DNA from: Agathobacter sp.
GTDB taxonomy: Bacteria > Bacillota > Clostridia > Lachnospirales > Lachnospiraceae
Length of the DNA stretch: 46,565 bases
Assembly: GCA_022775045.1 (NCBI GenBank)
Contig: JALFLB010000015.1
Location: forward strand, 1 to 46,565
Reading direction: 5' to 3'
A model generated the notes under the pieces. It did no database searches. It was not told the DNA's origin and saw only the letters and a program-made list of their open reading frames with translations. Below are positions 15,953 to 24,534 of this stretch, piece by piece (the first letter of the stretch is position 1; every line of letters starts with the position of its first letter). Both the position numbers and the translations under genes were made by a program.

Positions 15953-17322
15953 TCTTTCATTATAATGCTCCTATGCACTTTCCTGCGCACAAAGAAAAAG
16001 CAGATTACCTGCATCACAATGGTAATCAGCCATGATGCAGGATAAGAGATAAAGAGCACTTTCAGCGAACGATACTGCGGAAAAACTCCGTAAATCCACA
16101 CAATCCGCATCCCCACCGTTCCAATCACCGACAGAATCATCGGTACCGTGGAGCGCCCCATTCCCCGCAAAGCTCCTGGGAAGAGATCCATCAGTCCGCA
16201 GAGGAAATAGGTTGCTGTGGTATAAAAAAGAATCTCCATTCCACAGGCAATCACCTCCGGTTCCTTCGTGTAAATACGCAGGAGCTGCTTTCCAAATATG
16301 CAGGCTCCTCCTCCCAGCAGCAGGGTAACCACAACCGATAAAATGATGCAGTCGATCAGCACCCTGTCCATCCTCTTCCACTTTCCTACACCATAATTCT
16401 GACTGGTGAAGCTCATACATGTCTGGGAAATAGAATTGACGGAGACATACAAAAATCCGAAAATATTATTCGCCGCCGTATATCCCGCCATAGCGATGGA
16501 ACCGAAGGAGTTCACCGATGACTGCAGCAGCACGTTGGAAAAGGTAATCACGGTACTCTGAATGCCCGCCGGGATTCCCACCTGGAAAATCTGCTTTAAA
16601 TACACACCTTTTATCATCAGTTTGGAGAAGCGCAGCTGATAGCATCCCTCTGTACGATAGAGGCAACGAAGTACCAGAATGCAGGAAACCATCTGGGAAA
16701 TTACCGTAGCAATCGCTACACCGGCAACCCCAAGTCCAAACACGATCACCAGAAACAGATTCAGTGCAGTATTGAGCACACCTGAAATCAGCAGAAAATA
16801 TAACGGCCGTCTGGTATCTCCCACTGCCCGAAGAATTGCCGCCCCGTAATTATACAGCATAAAAAATGGCATCCCGAGAAAATAAATCCGCATATATAAG
16901 GTGGACTGGTCAATAACATCCGCCGGAGTATCCATCAGTTCCAATGCTCCCTTTGAAAAAAAGAGGCCAACAAAAAGCATTACAACGCCGCTGATCAGTG
17001 CAAAGGCAATGGCTGTGTGGACAGTCTCAGACATTTCTTTCTCCCGTCCGGAAGCATAAAAACGCGCCGCCAGAACGTTTGCCCCTAATGACACTCCGAT
17101 AAAAAGATTGATAAACATATTGATCAACGCGGTGGTGGCTCCCACTGCTGCCAAAGCATCGCTACCACTGAATTTGCCCACCACAACAAGATCCACTGCA
17201 TTAAACAAAAGCTGCAAAATCCCGGACAGCATCAAGGGCATGGAAAATGCAATCAGCTTATCCATGATGGAGCCGTTACACATATCAATCTCATATTTAC
17301 TTCTTTTAATTGCCACACTCAT
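15940..17322 (-). CDS. MATE family multidrug efflux transporter
   Basis: Twelve-helix MATE exporter, 460 residues from the ATG at 17322. The two MatE halves are visible: N-half LMLSGILQLLFNAVDLVVVG and C-half VGIPAGIQSTVITFSNVLLQ, each starting a six-helix bundle, with ILRAVGDTRRPLYFLLISG between. It presumably exports cationic compounds using a sodium or proton gradient; the substrate is unknown. The start is uncertain: ATGs at 17337 (MGERAM) and 17391 are also in frame, and none has a strong ribosome binding site. The region just upstream is degraded sequence, so the native promoter may have been disrupted. Confidence 0.9.
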   Translation of the reverse strand: MSVAIKRSKYEIDMCNGSIMDKLIAFSMPLMLSGILQLLFNAVDLVVVGKFSGSDALAAVGATTALINMFINLFIGVSLGANVLAARFYASGREKEMSETVHTAIAFALISGVVMLFVGLFFSKGALELMDTPADVIDQSTLYMRIYFLGMPFFMLYNYGAAILRAVGDTRRPLYFLLISGVLNTALNLFLVIVFGLGVAGVAIATVISQMVSCILVLRCLYRTEGCYQLRFSKLMIKGVYLKQIFQVGIPAGIQSTVITFSNVLLQSSVNSFGSIAMAGYTAANNIFGFLYVSVNSISQTCMSFTSQNYGVGKWKRMDRVLIDCIILSVVVTLLLGGGACIFGKQLLRIYTKEPEVIACGMEILFYTTATYFLCGLMDLFPGALRGMGRSTVPMILSVIGTVGMRIVWIYGVFPQYRSLKVLFISYPASWLITIVMQVICFFFVRRKVHRSIIMKEPAQ

Positions 17323-17359
17323 TGCTCTTTCACCCATTTCTATGTATAATCCTTTTCCA

Positions 17360-17530
17360 TTATACTCCTTTCTCCCCTCGCAGTCCATCAAACACCGGGT
17401 TATTCAGATTTTCTCTTGCACTTAACAAGACCAGCTTTTTACTGTGGGGCATCTGGTAATTATTTTTTGTAGTGACTGCATGAACTGCTGCACATATTTT
17501 CAGGGACTCTGCCAGACTTTTATGCCGCAT
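17360..17530 (-). CDS. Doubtful 56-codon ORF
   Basis: Open frame from ATG at 17530 (MRHKSLAES) to TAA at 17360, in the gap between the ABC-transporter remnant and the MATE gene. No good ribosome binding site and no recognised family. It may simply be an open stretch within decayed DNA. Listed because it is the longest frame in this gap. Confidence 0.15.
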   Translation of the reverse strand: MRHKSLAESLKICAAVHAVTTKNNYQMPHSKKLVLLSARENLNNPVFDGLRGEKGV

Positions 17531-17781
17531 GCGTGAGCTTACCGCCGTGATGACTGCCCCCCAGAATCGATGAGATTGTCAGCGGTAACAGCGGCGTAAT
17601 CTCGCCCTCATCAAAATCGTGGATTCAGACAATACACTTGATGGTGATGGCCTTTCCGGCGCCATTGTATATCTTGGTTAAATTTTTGATTTCCAGCATC
17701 GGTATCCTCCATTCTCCGTTCCTGAGTATAATTTAAGTTTACCTGACAATAATTCTGTTTTCAATGGAAGCTCTCGATACT
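17361..17781. other. Decayed intergenic region between MFS and MATE genes
   Basis: About 420 bases without an intact gene. It holds the ABC ATPase remnant at 17625-17699 and a further minus-strand open stretch (about 17525-17612, ITPLLPLTISSILGG then stop) that may be another piece of the same lost locus. No strong hairpin or repeat was seen. Confidence 0.5.
17625..17699 (-). pseudogene. ABC transporter ATP-binding subunit remnant (N-terminus)
   Basis: GGAGG precedes an ATG at 17699 that reads MLEIKNLTKIYNGAGKAIT, the standard N-terminus of LolD/MacB-type ABC ATPases, up to just before where the Walker A region would begin. The frame then hits TGA after 24 codons. No Walker A, signature or Walker B motif follows in any frame in the next 250 bases, so most of the gene is lost. 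This is a 5' remnant left by deletion, near the MATE and MFS genes. Confidence 0.75.
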
Positions 17782-18984
17782 TTACGATACAAAATCAACT
17801 TTATGGAAACAATACCTTGTAACACACTTTGCAATAAAAAACAACCCCATACCTGCAAGAATAATCGTCCACAACAGCATTCCCTGAACACCATTGTGCT
17901 CGATGACGATGCCGCCAAATACGTTTCCCAGCGCTCCCCCAAGTCCCAACGAAAAAGCCCCAAGCAAAGCCTGACCAATACTTGAGTCCTCCCTGTCCAT
18001 AGCAGTATTGATAAAATATACCGATGCCGGTGTAAATAAACCGAATGCACCAATCTGAAGCACCTGTGCCAGATAGATTGTCGCAAGATTTCCGGACAGG
18101 AATGTTAACAGACATTTTGCCAGAAAACAAGTGGCAGAAAAAATCAATAACTTGCTAATCTTTATCCTCTTAACCAGTTTGTTAAAAAGTGCCATTACCG
18201 GCAATTCTAATATAGCAGCGATGGCTAGTGCCATACCCAAGTTTTCGGATGCACCTCCGGCTTTTTCAATCACTCTTACCAGAAACATATTAATCATGTT
18301 ATGTCCCATAAACAGCATTACGGTTCCTAATAGAAAATAAATCAAAAACGGATACTTTTTCATAATCCCCATTTGGTCATGTCTCCCTTTTCCCGACGTC
18401 AACTGTGAAACATTTTCCCTATGTTCTAACGGATCTTTTAAAAAGACACAAAATATAATCACAAACAATGATAACACAGCATAGAGCAAAGCCAGCCATT
18501 TAATATCAACTTGCTTCAGAATGTATCCGAGTATAAAAGAAAACGCTGCATACGCGACGGAACCAACACCTCTGGCAACACCATAATTCATGGTATTGCC
18601 TGAATTCACATACTCCATAGCCAATGTTGACAGCATCGCTGGTATAGTTACATCTATGGTCGCCAATATCATAAATAGCAGTGCCACTGTCCATTTTCCT
18701 ACCGGTTCCAGACACATTCCAATAGAAAATACAATTGCTGCCAACTTCAGATAAATAATGATTTTTCTTGTTGTCAATCTCCTGCTTTTTTTGACAAACG
18801 ATGCTAATAACGGCTGTAAAAGTACAGAAATTATGGCTCCCATCCCCGTTACCATTCCAACTACAGTATTACTGTATTCATAGTGTTCAAGGTATACTGC
18901 CGTATAGCTCCAGGTCACAACATAAGTGCACCAAAAGATGATATGTATAAAATTATAAATTAATTGATTACGATCAATTCTCAT
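17782..18984 (-). CDS. MFS transporter
   Basis: Major facilitator of 400 residues with about 12 hydrophobic helices. Both six-helix halves are visible, with a charged central loop (about 190-210). The N-terminal layout (short basic start, FIHIIFWCTYVVTWSY, then YEYSNTVVGMVTGMGA) resembles the MFS_1-like/oligosaccharide-proton symporter branch, but no substrate can be assigned. Only a weak GGTGACAG precedes the ATG. It lies after the alcohol dehydrogenase terminator, so it is probably transcribed separately; no clear promoter was found in the short gap. Confidence 0.85.
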   Translation of the reverse strand: MRIDRNQLIYNFIHIIFWCTYVVTWSYTAVYLEHYEYSNTVVGMVTGMGAIISVLLQPLLASFVKKSRRLTTRKIIIYLKLAAIVFSIGMCLEPVGKWTVALLFMILATIDVTIPAMLSTLAMEYVNSGNTMNYGVARGVGSVAYAAFSFILGYILKQVDIKWLALLYAVLSLFVIIFCVFLKDPLEHRENVSQLTSGKGRHDQMGIMKKYPFLIYFLLGTVMLFMGHNMINMFLVRVIEKAGGASENLGMALAIAAILELPVMALFNKLVKRIKISKLLIFSATCFLAKCLLTFLSGNLATIYLAQVLQIGAFGLFTPASVYFINTAMDREDSSIGQALLGAFSLGLGGALGNVFGGIVIEHNGVQGMLLWTIILAGMGLFFIAKCVTRYCFHKVDFVS

Positions 18985-19011
18985 ATTCTGTCACCGTAAC
19001 TCTATATTCTT

Positions 19012-19044
19012 TATGGAAAACGAGACGGGAAAGCTTCCCGTCTC
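19012..19044 (-). terminator. Alcohol dehydrogenase terminator
   Basis: Perfect 10-base stem GAGACGGGAA/TTCCCGTCTC (19022-19031 with 19035-19044), followed on the minus strand by GTTTTCC. It lies 16 bases after the stop of the iron alcohol dehydrogenase. Confidence 0.85.
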
Positions 19045-19060
19045 AGATTCATGTTTATTG

Positions 19061-20278
19061 TTAAAAATCAACCTCTGTATCATAATAGCAACACTTTAAG
19101 AGCTTCTCCATCTCCTCCTGACTCGGCTGTCTAGGATTTGAGCCCGTGCATGCATCGAGAAGTGCATTTGCTGCGATATCATGCAGTCTCTCTAAGAATA
19201 CTTCCTCCGGTACAAATCCCTGCTCAGTCGGATAGCTGTCCGGACCGTAATTCTTAATACAGTGTGGAATGTTGAGATCGTCGTTCATCTTGCGCAGGTA
19301 GGCAATCAAAAGCTCCACCTTCTCATCAAGTGAATCTCCGCCCAACTTCATGAAATCTGCAATCTCTCCATATCGCTTCTTTGCAGTCTCATCCTTTGCA
19401 TTAAAGGCGATAACCTTAGGAAGATACATTGCATTGGCTGCACCGTGAATAATATGTGCACCGTAATCGGCAAAAACAGCACCTGTCTTGTGTGCCATTG
19501 AATGTACGATTCCAAGCAATGCATTGGAAAAAGCCATACCAGCCAGACACTGTGCGTTGTGCATGGAATCTCTCTTTTCCATATCACCATTGTAAGAATC
19601 CACCAGATCGTTCTGTATCATTTTGATTGCATGAAGTGCCAGAGGATCTGTAAAATCACAGTTTGCAGTGGATACATATGCCTCAATGGCATGTGTCATC
19701 GCATCCATACCAGTATGTGCCACCAGCTTCTGCGGCATGGTCTCTGCCAGATTGGGATCAACAATTGCCACATCTGGTGTAATCTCGAAGTCTGCAATCG
19801 GGTACTTGATTCCCTTCTCGTAATCCGTGATAATCGAGAATGCTGTCACCTCGGTAGCTGTCCCGGATGTAGAAGAAATCGCGCAGAAATGTGCCTTATT
19901 TCTAAGGGCTGGAATTCCAAACACCTTGCACATATCCTCGAATGTAATATCCGGATACTCATATTTAATCCACATTGCTTTTGCCGCATCAATCGGAGAA
20001 CCACCGCCCATTGCCACAATCCAATCCGGCTGGAATTCCTGCATTGCTGCTGCGCCCTTCATAACAGTGTCCACGGATGGATCCGGTTCAATCCCTTCAA
20101 ACAACTGAACCTCCATGCCCGCTTCTTCCAGATACTCCTGCGCCTTCTGCAAAAAGCCGAAGCGCTTCATAGATCCGCCTCCTACGCAGATCATCGCTCT
20201 CTTCCCCTTAAAAGTCTTAAGGGCCTCAAGCGCTCCTTTTCCGTGATACAAATCTCTCGGTAACGTAAATCTTGCCAT
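19061..20278 (-). CDS. Iron-containing alcohol dehydrogenase (class III)
   Basis: NAD(P)-dependent, Fe-dependent alcohol/aldehyde oxidoreductase, 405 residues. The nucleotide-binding GGGSPID (91-97) is intact, and the metal ligands lie in DPNLAETM (Asp region), AHTGMDAMTHAIEAY (His), SMAHKTGA (His) and DYGAHIIHGAANAMY (His). It resembles butanol-dehydrogenase-type enzymes; the physiological alcohol is not readable. The start at 20278 has GGAGG eight bases upstream; an upstream TTG was rejected because it contains this site. It lies 94 bases after the SDR gene, likely the same transcript, and ends at a strong terminator. Confidence 0.94.
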   Translation of the reverse strand: MARFTLPRDLYHGKGALEALKTFKGKRAMICVGGGSMKRFGFLQKAQEYLEEAGMEVQLFEGIEPDPSVDTVMKGAAAMQEFQPDWIVAMGGGSPIDAAKAMWIKYEYPDITFEDMCKVFGIPALRNKAHFCAISSTSGTATEVTAFSIITDYEKGIKYPIADFEITPDVAIVDPNLAETMPQKLVAHTGMDAMTHAIEAYVSTANCDFTDPLALHAIKMIQNDLVDSYNGDMEKRDSMHNAQCLAGMAFSNALLGIVHSMAHKTGAVFADYGAHIIHGAANAMYLPKVIAFNAKDETAKKRYGEIADFMKLGGDSLDEKVELLIAYLRKMNDDLNIPHCIKNYGPDSYPTEQGFVPEEVFLERLHDIAANALLDACTGSNPRQPSQEEMEKLLKCCYYDTEVDF

Positions 20279-20372
20279 GTAAAAAACCTCCAAATTATTC
20301 TGTCTCTATCTTATGACTTGTTACTCCCTAATCATACCATCTATAGTACTTAAATTCAATTGGAAAACACTG

Positions 20373-21137
20373 CTATAAAGTACTTCCAAAATCTGACACA
20401 ATTGCCTGACCGGTGATTGCGCGGGACTCGTCGGATGCGAGGAACAGTAAGATATTTGCAACATCCTCCGGCATACACGGTGGAACCTTGAGATCGCCAT
20501 GCTTTGCCATCTGGCCAAACATATCCGCATCCATATTGGCAGGATTCATGCCTGCAACCATCGGTGTCACAATCGTCCCCGGACAGATTGCATTACATCG
20601 AACTCCCGTGCCTGCAAAACGGAGTGCCGTATGTCTTGTAATCCCGATAATTGCTGCTTTCGATGCAACGTAAGCAGCTCCACCGCAGCCAATCACTCCG
20701 GCAGCCGAAGCAACATTGACAATGGAACCTGCTCCAGCCTCCGCCATCTTCGCGCTGGCAGCACGCATGCAATACATGGTACCTTTTGTATTGATGTCAA
20801 TAATTCGGTCCATATCCGCATCTTCAACACGGTCGATTGGCTTTAATCCTTCCTCCAATACCCCTGCACTATTGATCAAAATATCAACCTTACCATAAGT
20901 CTCTATTGTTTTCTCAACCAGGTGATCTGCATCCTCGTGCTTAGAAATGTCACATACAACCGGCAGTACCTCACCTCCTGCCTGACGAATCTTTTCTGCC
21001 ACTTCCTCAAGCTGTGGCTGGCGCCGCGCACTGATGATTACTTTCGCCCCTTCCTTTGCAAACAATAACGCTGTAGTAGCTCCTACACCTGAATTTCCCC
21101 CTGTAATAATTGCTACTTTGTCCTGCAAACGCCCCAT
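20373..21137 (-). CDS. Short-chain dehydrogenase/reductase (SDR)
   Basis: Classical SDR oxidoreductase of 254 residues. The cofactor motif TGGNSGVG (12-19), NSAG (89-92), catalytic Ser144 (NVASAAG), Tyr156 and Lys160 (YVASK) are all present; Arg38-39 after the second strand suggests NADP preference. Substrate unknown: many gut Lachnospiraceae SDRs act on ketones, sugars or steroids. The start at 21137 follows GGAGG by six bases; an ATG at 21170 was rejected. It sits 94 bases ahead of the iron alcohol dehydrogenase and behind a strong promoter, suggesting a two-gene redox unit. Confidence 0.93.
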   Translation of the reverse strand: MGRLQDKVAIITGGNSGVGATTALLFAKEGAKVIISARRQPQLEEVAEKIRQAGGEVLPVVCDISKHEDADHLVEKTIETYGKVDILINSAGVLEEGLKPIDRVEDADMDRIIDINTKGTMYCMRAASAKMAEAGAGSIVNVASAAGVIGCGGAAYVASKAAIIGITRHTALRFAGTGVRCNAICPGTIVTPMVAGMNPANMDADMFGQMAKHGDLKVPPCMPEDVANILLFLASDESRAITGQAIVSDFGSTL

Positions 21138-21183
21138 AAAATACCTCCTAATGCATAAGTTTTTATACAATTTTCACATATTT

Positions 21184-21212
21184 AGTGTATCGCATCTACA
21201 AATTCATGTCAA
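21184..21212 (-). promoter_or_regulatory. Promoter of the SDR-alcohol dehydrogenase unit
   Basis: Minus-strand -35 TTGACA (21212-21207), 17-base spacer, -10 TACACT (21189-21184), 47 bases before the SDR ATG. Confidence 0.83.
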
Positions 21213-21242
21213 ACATTATTGTATTCACACGCCTTTAACCAC

Positions 21243-21274
21243 ACAAAAAAGGAATCCTAAGATTCCTTTTTTGT
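21243..21274. terminator. Terminator of coaBC
   Basis: Perfect 14-base stem ACAAAAAAGGAATC/GATTCCTTTTTTGT with a 4-base loop, giving a T-run in either direction. It lies 7 bases after the coaBC stop; the plus-strand side faces no gene, so its job is to end the panT-coaBC transcript. Confidence 0.9.
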
Positions 21275-21280
21275 ATCATA

Positions 21281-22471
21281 TTATATTTTTTTAAGAATTG
21301 CAGAAACAATTGCCTCGGCAACGTCTGCCTTACTCATAATCTCTAGTTCTTTGCAATCCTCTCTTGTGATTAGTGTCACAACATTAGTATCAGTCCCAAA
21401 TCCTGCACCTGCCACTTTCAGATTGTTGGCCACAATCATATCTACATTCTTCTTTTCCAGCTTTGCTCGGGAATTCTCAAGCATGTTTTCTGTCTCCATC
21501 GAAAATCCACAGACAAACTGCCCCGGTCTTTTGTTTTTCCCAAGAAAAGCAAGAATATCCTCAGTGCGTTCCAGTTCAATGGTCGCCCCGCCATCCTTCT
21601 TCTTGACCTTCTCATTGGCTGGATGAAGCGGACGATAATCCGCCACTGCAGCAGACTTAATGATGATATCCTGTGCTTCATAGCAGGTTTTGACTGCCTC
21701 AGCCATATCAGCCGCAGAAACCACCGAAACCACCTTTACAAACGGCGGCGGTGTCAGCGCAACCGGCCCTGTAATCAATGTCACCTCCGCCCCACGCCTC
21801 ATACAGTTTTCCGCAATTGCATATCCCATCTTTCCAGTGGAATGATTGGTGATAAAACGGACCGGATCAATCTTTTCCTGCGTCGGTCCTGCTGTAATCA
21901 TCACCTTTTTCCCCCGCAGATCCTTTTTGCAGACAATTGTCCGCATAATATAGGCAAGAAGTGCCTCCGGCTCAGGCATCTTACCTGCTCCGGTATCACC
22001 ACAGGCCAGATATCCGCAAGCCGGATCAATCACTTCAAATCCATAGTTTTCCAGTATTTTCAGATTATCCTGCACAATCGCATTCTCATACATATTGGTA
22101 TTCATCGCTGGGGAAATCAACTTTGGACACTTACATGCTAAAATGGTTGTGGTCAGCATATCATCTGCGATTCCATGTGCAATCTTCCCAATCACGTTGG
22201 CAGAAGCAGGCGCCACAAGAACAATATCCGCTTTCTTTGCCAATGACACATGCTCCACGCTGTACTGAAAATTACGGTCAAAGGTATCCACCAGACATTT
22301 ATTGCCGGTTAGGGTTTCAAACGTTATCGGATTGATAAAATTGGTCGCATTTTTTGTCATGATTACTGTCACATCCGCATGAAGCTTCACAAGCGAACTG
22401 GCCAGACTTGCAATCTTATATGCTGCAATACTTCCGGTCACACCGAGTATCACGCATTTCCCTTTCAGCAT
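21281..22471 (-). CDS. coaBC: Bifunctional phosphopantothenoylcysteine decarboxylase/phosphopantothenate-cysteine ligase
   Basis: Two steps of coenzyme A synthesis. The N-terminal flavoprotein CoaC domain (1 to about 180) shows GVTGSIAAYK and PAMNTNMYEN; the C-terminal CoaB ligase domain (about 188-396) shows ITAGPTQEKIDPVRFITNHS-type sequence, TGKMGYAIA, and AAVADYRP with the KKK loop. 396 residues, normal. It lies 14 bases after an ECF S subunit with AGGAGG before its ATG. CoA supply links logically to the acyl-CoA butyrate pathway nearby, though the two operons are separate. Confidence 0.96.
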   Translation of the reverse strand: MLKGKCVILGVTGSIAAYKIASLASSLVKLHADVTVIMTKNATNFINPITFETLTGNKCLVDTFDRNFQYSVEHVSLAKKADIVLVAPASANVIGKIAHGIADDMLTTTILACKCPKLISPAMNTNMYENAIVQDNLKILENYGFEVIDPACGYLACGDTGAGKMPEPEALLAYIMRTIVCKKDLRGKKVMITAGPTQEKIDPVRFITNHSTGKMGYAIAENCMRRGAEVTLITGPVALTPPPFVKVVSVVSAADMAEAVKTCYEAQDIIIKSAAVADYRPLHPANEKVKKKDGGATIELERTEDILAFLGKNKRPGQFVCGFSMETENMLENSRAKLEKKNVDMIVANNLKVAGAGFGTDTNVVTLITREDCKELEIMSKADVAEAIVSAILKKI

Positions 22472-22485
22472 TGTAATTCCTCCTA

Positions 22486-23316
22486 CTACGCCTTCTTCGC
22501 AGCTATTGGCTTGATTTTATTCAATACAGCTCCAAGGGCTGCCACGATAATTGCTGCAACAATTGCCTCAATCACACCGTTAAAGCTGATGACACCACCA
22601 ATCGTTCCGAGCACTGTCCCCGGATCAATACTGAGTGCATCTGCATACGCATTTTTATACAACACAAAAATACTTCCCATAACCAGAATCGTGTTGACCA
22701 TCGCACCAATCACACCTGCATAAATAAACGCCAGTACATTTCCACTCTTTTTTAAAGTTGTCCACTCCAGTACTGCAAATACCAGCACACCAGCCACAAT
22801 ACTGATTACAAGAATGACCGGAGCAGAGATTGCTTTTTCGGCAAAAACTTTCAAAAGAAATGCACGTACACCAATCAAAAGAAACAATCCCATCATAATG
22901 TTAAAAACTGTTGTCCAAAGATTCTTTTGTTCCGATGTTACCGCCTTTTTTACACTAATGTATACAAAATATGGAACCACACCTACAAGAATCCTTGGTA
23001 CAAAGCAAATAAATGCACTCTTAAAAATTCCACTTGTACCAACCATATTTACCGCCAATACCGGTGAAAATACAAACGCTGATAAAGAGGTTGGCATAAC
23101 CGTATTTTTAATAAAACTTGTCAGGCCGAAAATGAATCCTAAAAAACCACCCTTTTTCGGTCCGCAAAATAGAGAACCTAAAATAACCGGAATATGAATA
23201 ATGGTTGCATTAATCACGACTAATGGAATATATCCCAGCGGTGTAAATGCCATAATGATAATAATAGCAGCAAATAACGCTGTAAGAACCAGCTCTGCAG
23301 TCTTGTTGTTACGCAT
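22486..23316 (-). CDS. ECF transporter S component, probably pantothenate-type
   Basis: Membrane S component of an energy-coupling-factor transporter, 276 residues, with a six-or-more-helix layout. It has the N-terminal AxxxA-type LTALFAAIIIIMAF and a long extracytoplasmic insertion compared with RibU. Co-transcription with coaBC (14-base gap) suggests pantothenate as the ligand (PanT-like); that is an inference from context. The start at 23316 has AGGAGG nine bases upstream, and an ATG at 23349 was rejected. The shared ECF module is not in this window. Confidence 0.82.
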   Translation of the reverse strand: MRNNKTAELVLTALFAAIIIIMAFTPLGYIPLVVINATIIHIPVILGSLFCGPKKGGFLGFIFGLTSFIKNTVMPTSLSAFVFSPVLAVNMVGTSGIFKSAFICFVPRILVGVVPYFVYISVKKAVTSEQKNLWTTVFNIMMGLFLLIGVRAFLLKVFAEKAISAPVILVISIVAGVLVFAVLEWTTLKKSGNVLAFIYAGVIGAMVNTILVMGSIFVLYKNAYADALSIDPGTVLGTIGGVISFNGVIEAIVAAIIVAALGAVLNKIKPIAAKKA

Positions 23317-23408
23317 GGTAAATTTCCTCCTATTCGGGTGAAAGCCCATCGGGTCTCTCCCCTTTTTATTCCTGTTGTATAACTGTTCACACGTAAAATA
23401 TTATGCGC

Positions 23409-23439
23409 AAAAACCCCGCCACGGAATTACGTGACGGGG
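23409..23439 (-). terminator. Terminator of the butyrate operon
   Basis: Ten-pair stem CCCCGTCACG/CGTGGCGGGG (23439-23430 with 23423-23414; one G-U) and 6-base loop, followed by TTTTTG on the minus strand. It lies 20 bases after the etfA stop. Confidence 0.93.
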
Positions 23440-23458
23440 ATATAAATAGAAATTCTGA

Positions 23459-24505
23459 TTACTTACCCATCTCAGCCTTTAATGCTGCTGTAAGCTGTGG
23501 AACAATCTTATTAAGATCTCCAACGATACCATAATCAGCCACATCAAAAATCGGAGCATCCTCATCCTTGTTGATTGCAATGATCAGATCAGACTCTTCC
23601 ATACCGGCTACATGCTGGATTGCTCCAGAGATACCGATTGCGAAGTAAATCTGTGGACGAACGGTCTTACCTGTCTGTCCAACCTGATAATCCTGTGCCA
23701 GCCAGCCATTCTCAACAACTGCACGAGAGCAGGAAACCATTCCACCGAATACATCTGCAAGATCCTTTAACATCTGGAAGTTCTCTTTGCTTCCAACTCC
23801 ACGGCCACCAGATACCAATACTTTAGCATCCATAATATTCTCTACATTGCCGACAGCCTTAACAACGTTCATAATCTCAACGTAACGATTGTTCTCCTCA
23901 AGCGGAGCAGCATACTCGATCACCTCTGCCTTGCGTCCAGCCTCTTTCGGAAGCTTCTGCATAACACCAGGACGAACAGTTGCCATCTGTGGACGGTTGT
24001 CCGGGCAAGCAATGGTAGCGATTGTGTTACCACCAAATGCAGGACGAGTCATAAGCAACTGGTTGTGCTTCTGCTCATCTTCCTTTCCCGGTACTGGCTG
24101 AAGTGGGAAATCTCCAATCTCAAGCTTTGTACAGTCAGCAGTAAGTCCTGTTGCAACTCTTGCAGAAACAGTAGGACCAAGATCACGTCCAATTGCTGTA
24201 GCGCCAACTAACATAATCTCAGGCTTGTACTCATTGATAACAGCGGTAAGTGCCTGTGCATATGGCTCTGTGCGGTATGTCTCCAGTAACGGATTATCAA
24301 CAACGATAACCTTATCGGCACCGTACTCGCCTAATTCATCAGCTAATCCTTTTACATTCGATCCAAGAAGGACAGCTGTAACATCGGTACCTAAATCATT
24401 TGCTAATTCTTTTGCTTTTCCAATCAACTCAAAAGCGATTGAGCTAAGCTTATTATCTACCTGTTGTGCGTAAATAAATACGCCCTTATATTCTTCTAAA
24501 CCCAT
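23459..24505 (-). CDS. etfA: Electron transfer flavoprotein subunit alpha
   Basis: FAD-binding alpha subunit of the Etf partner of butyryl-CoA dehydrogenase. 348 residues. The C-terminal FAD domain is clear: SGGRGVGSKENF (about 232-243), QVGQTGKTVRPQ, AIGISGAIQH and INKDEDAPIFDVADYG. In clostridial Bcd-Etf complexes it helps couple crotonyl-CoA reduction to ferredoxin reduction by electron bifurcation; that role is inferred from operon context. GGAGG precedes the ATG, and a 14-base palindrome TAAAGCATGCTTTA (24519-24532) sits in the gap to etfB. Last gene of the operon. Confidence 0.97.
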   Translation of the reverse strand: MGLEEYKGVFIYAQQVDNKLSSIAFELIGKAKELANDLGTDVTAVLLGSNVKGLADELGEYGADKVIVVDNPLLETYRTEPYAQALTAVINEYKPEIMLVGATAIGRDLGPTVSARVATGLTADCTKLEIGDFPLQPVPGKEDEQKHNQLLMTRPAFGGNTIATIACPDNRPQMATVRPGVMQKLPKEAGRKAEVIEYAAPLEENNRYVEIMNVVKAVGNVENIMDAKVLVSGGRGVGSKENFQMLKDLADVFGGMVSCSRAVVENGWLAQDYQVGQTGKTVRPQIYFAIGISGAIQHVAGMEESDLIIAINKDEDAPIFDVADYGIVGDLNKIVPQLTAALKAEMGK

Positions 24506-24534
24506 TTTATTCCTCCATTAAAGCATGCTTTATT

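Noticed and set aside
15981-17281. Several minus-strand frames of 60-150 codons inside the MATE gene
   Set aside because: Off-frame shadows of a complete MATE coding sequence.
17343-17361. Six-codon frame (ATGGAAAAGG...) with AAGGAG just before it, upstream of the MATE gene
   Set aside because: Could be a leader peptide, but it lies in degraded sequence and has no regulatory codons or hairpin after it; chance is likelier.
19502-20263. 253-codon frame antisense to the iron alcohol dehydrogenase
   Set aside because: Cys/His-rich shadow frame of a conserved enzyme.
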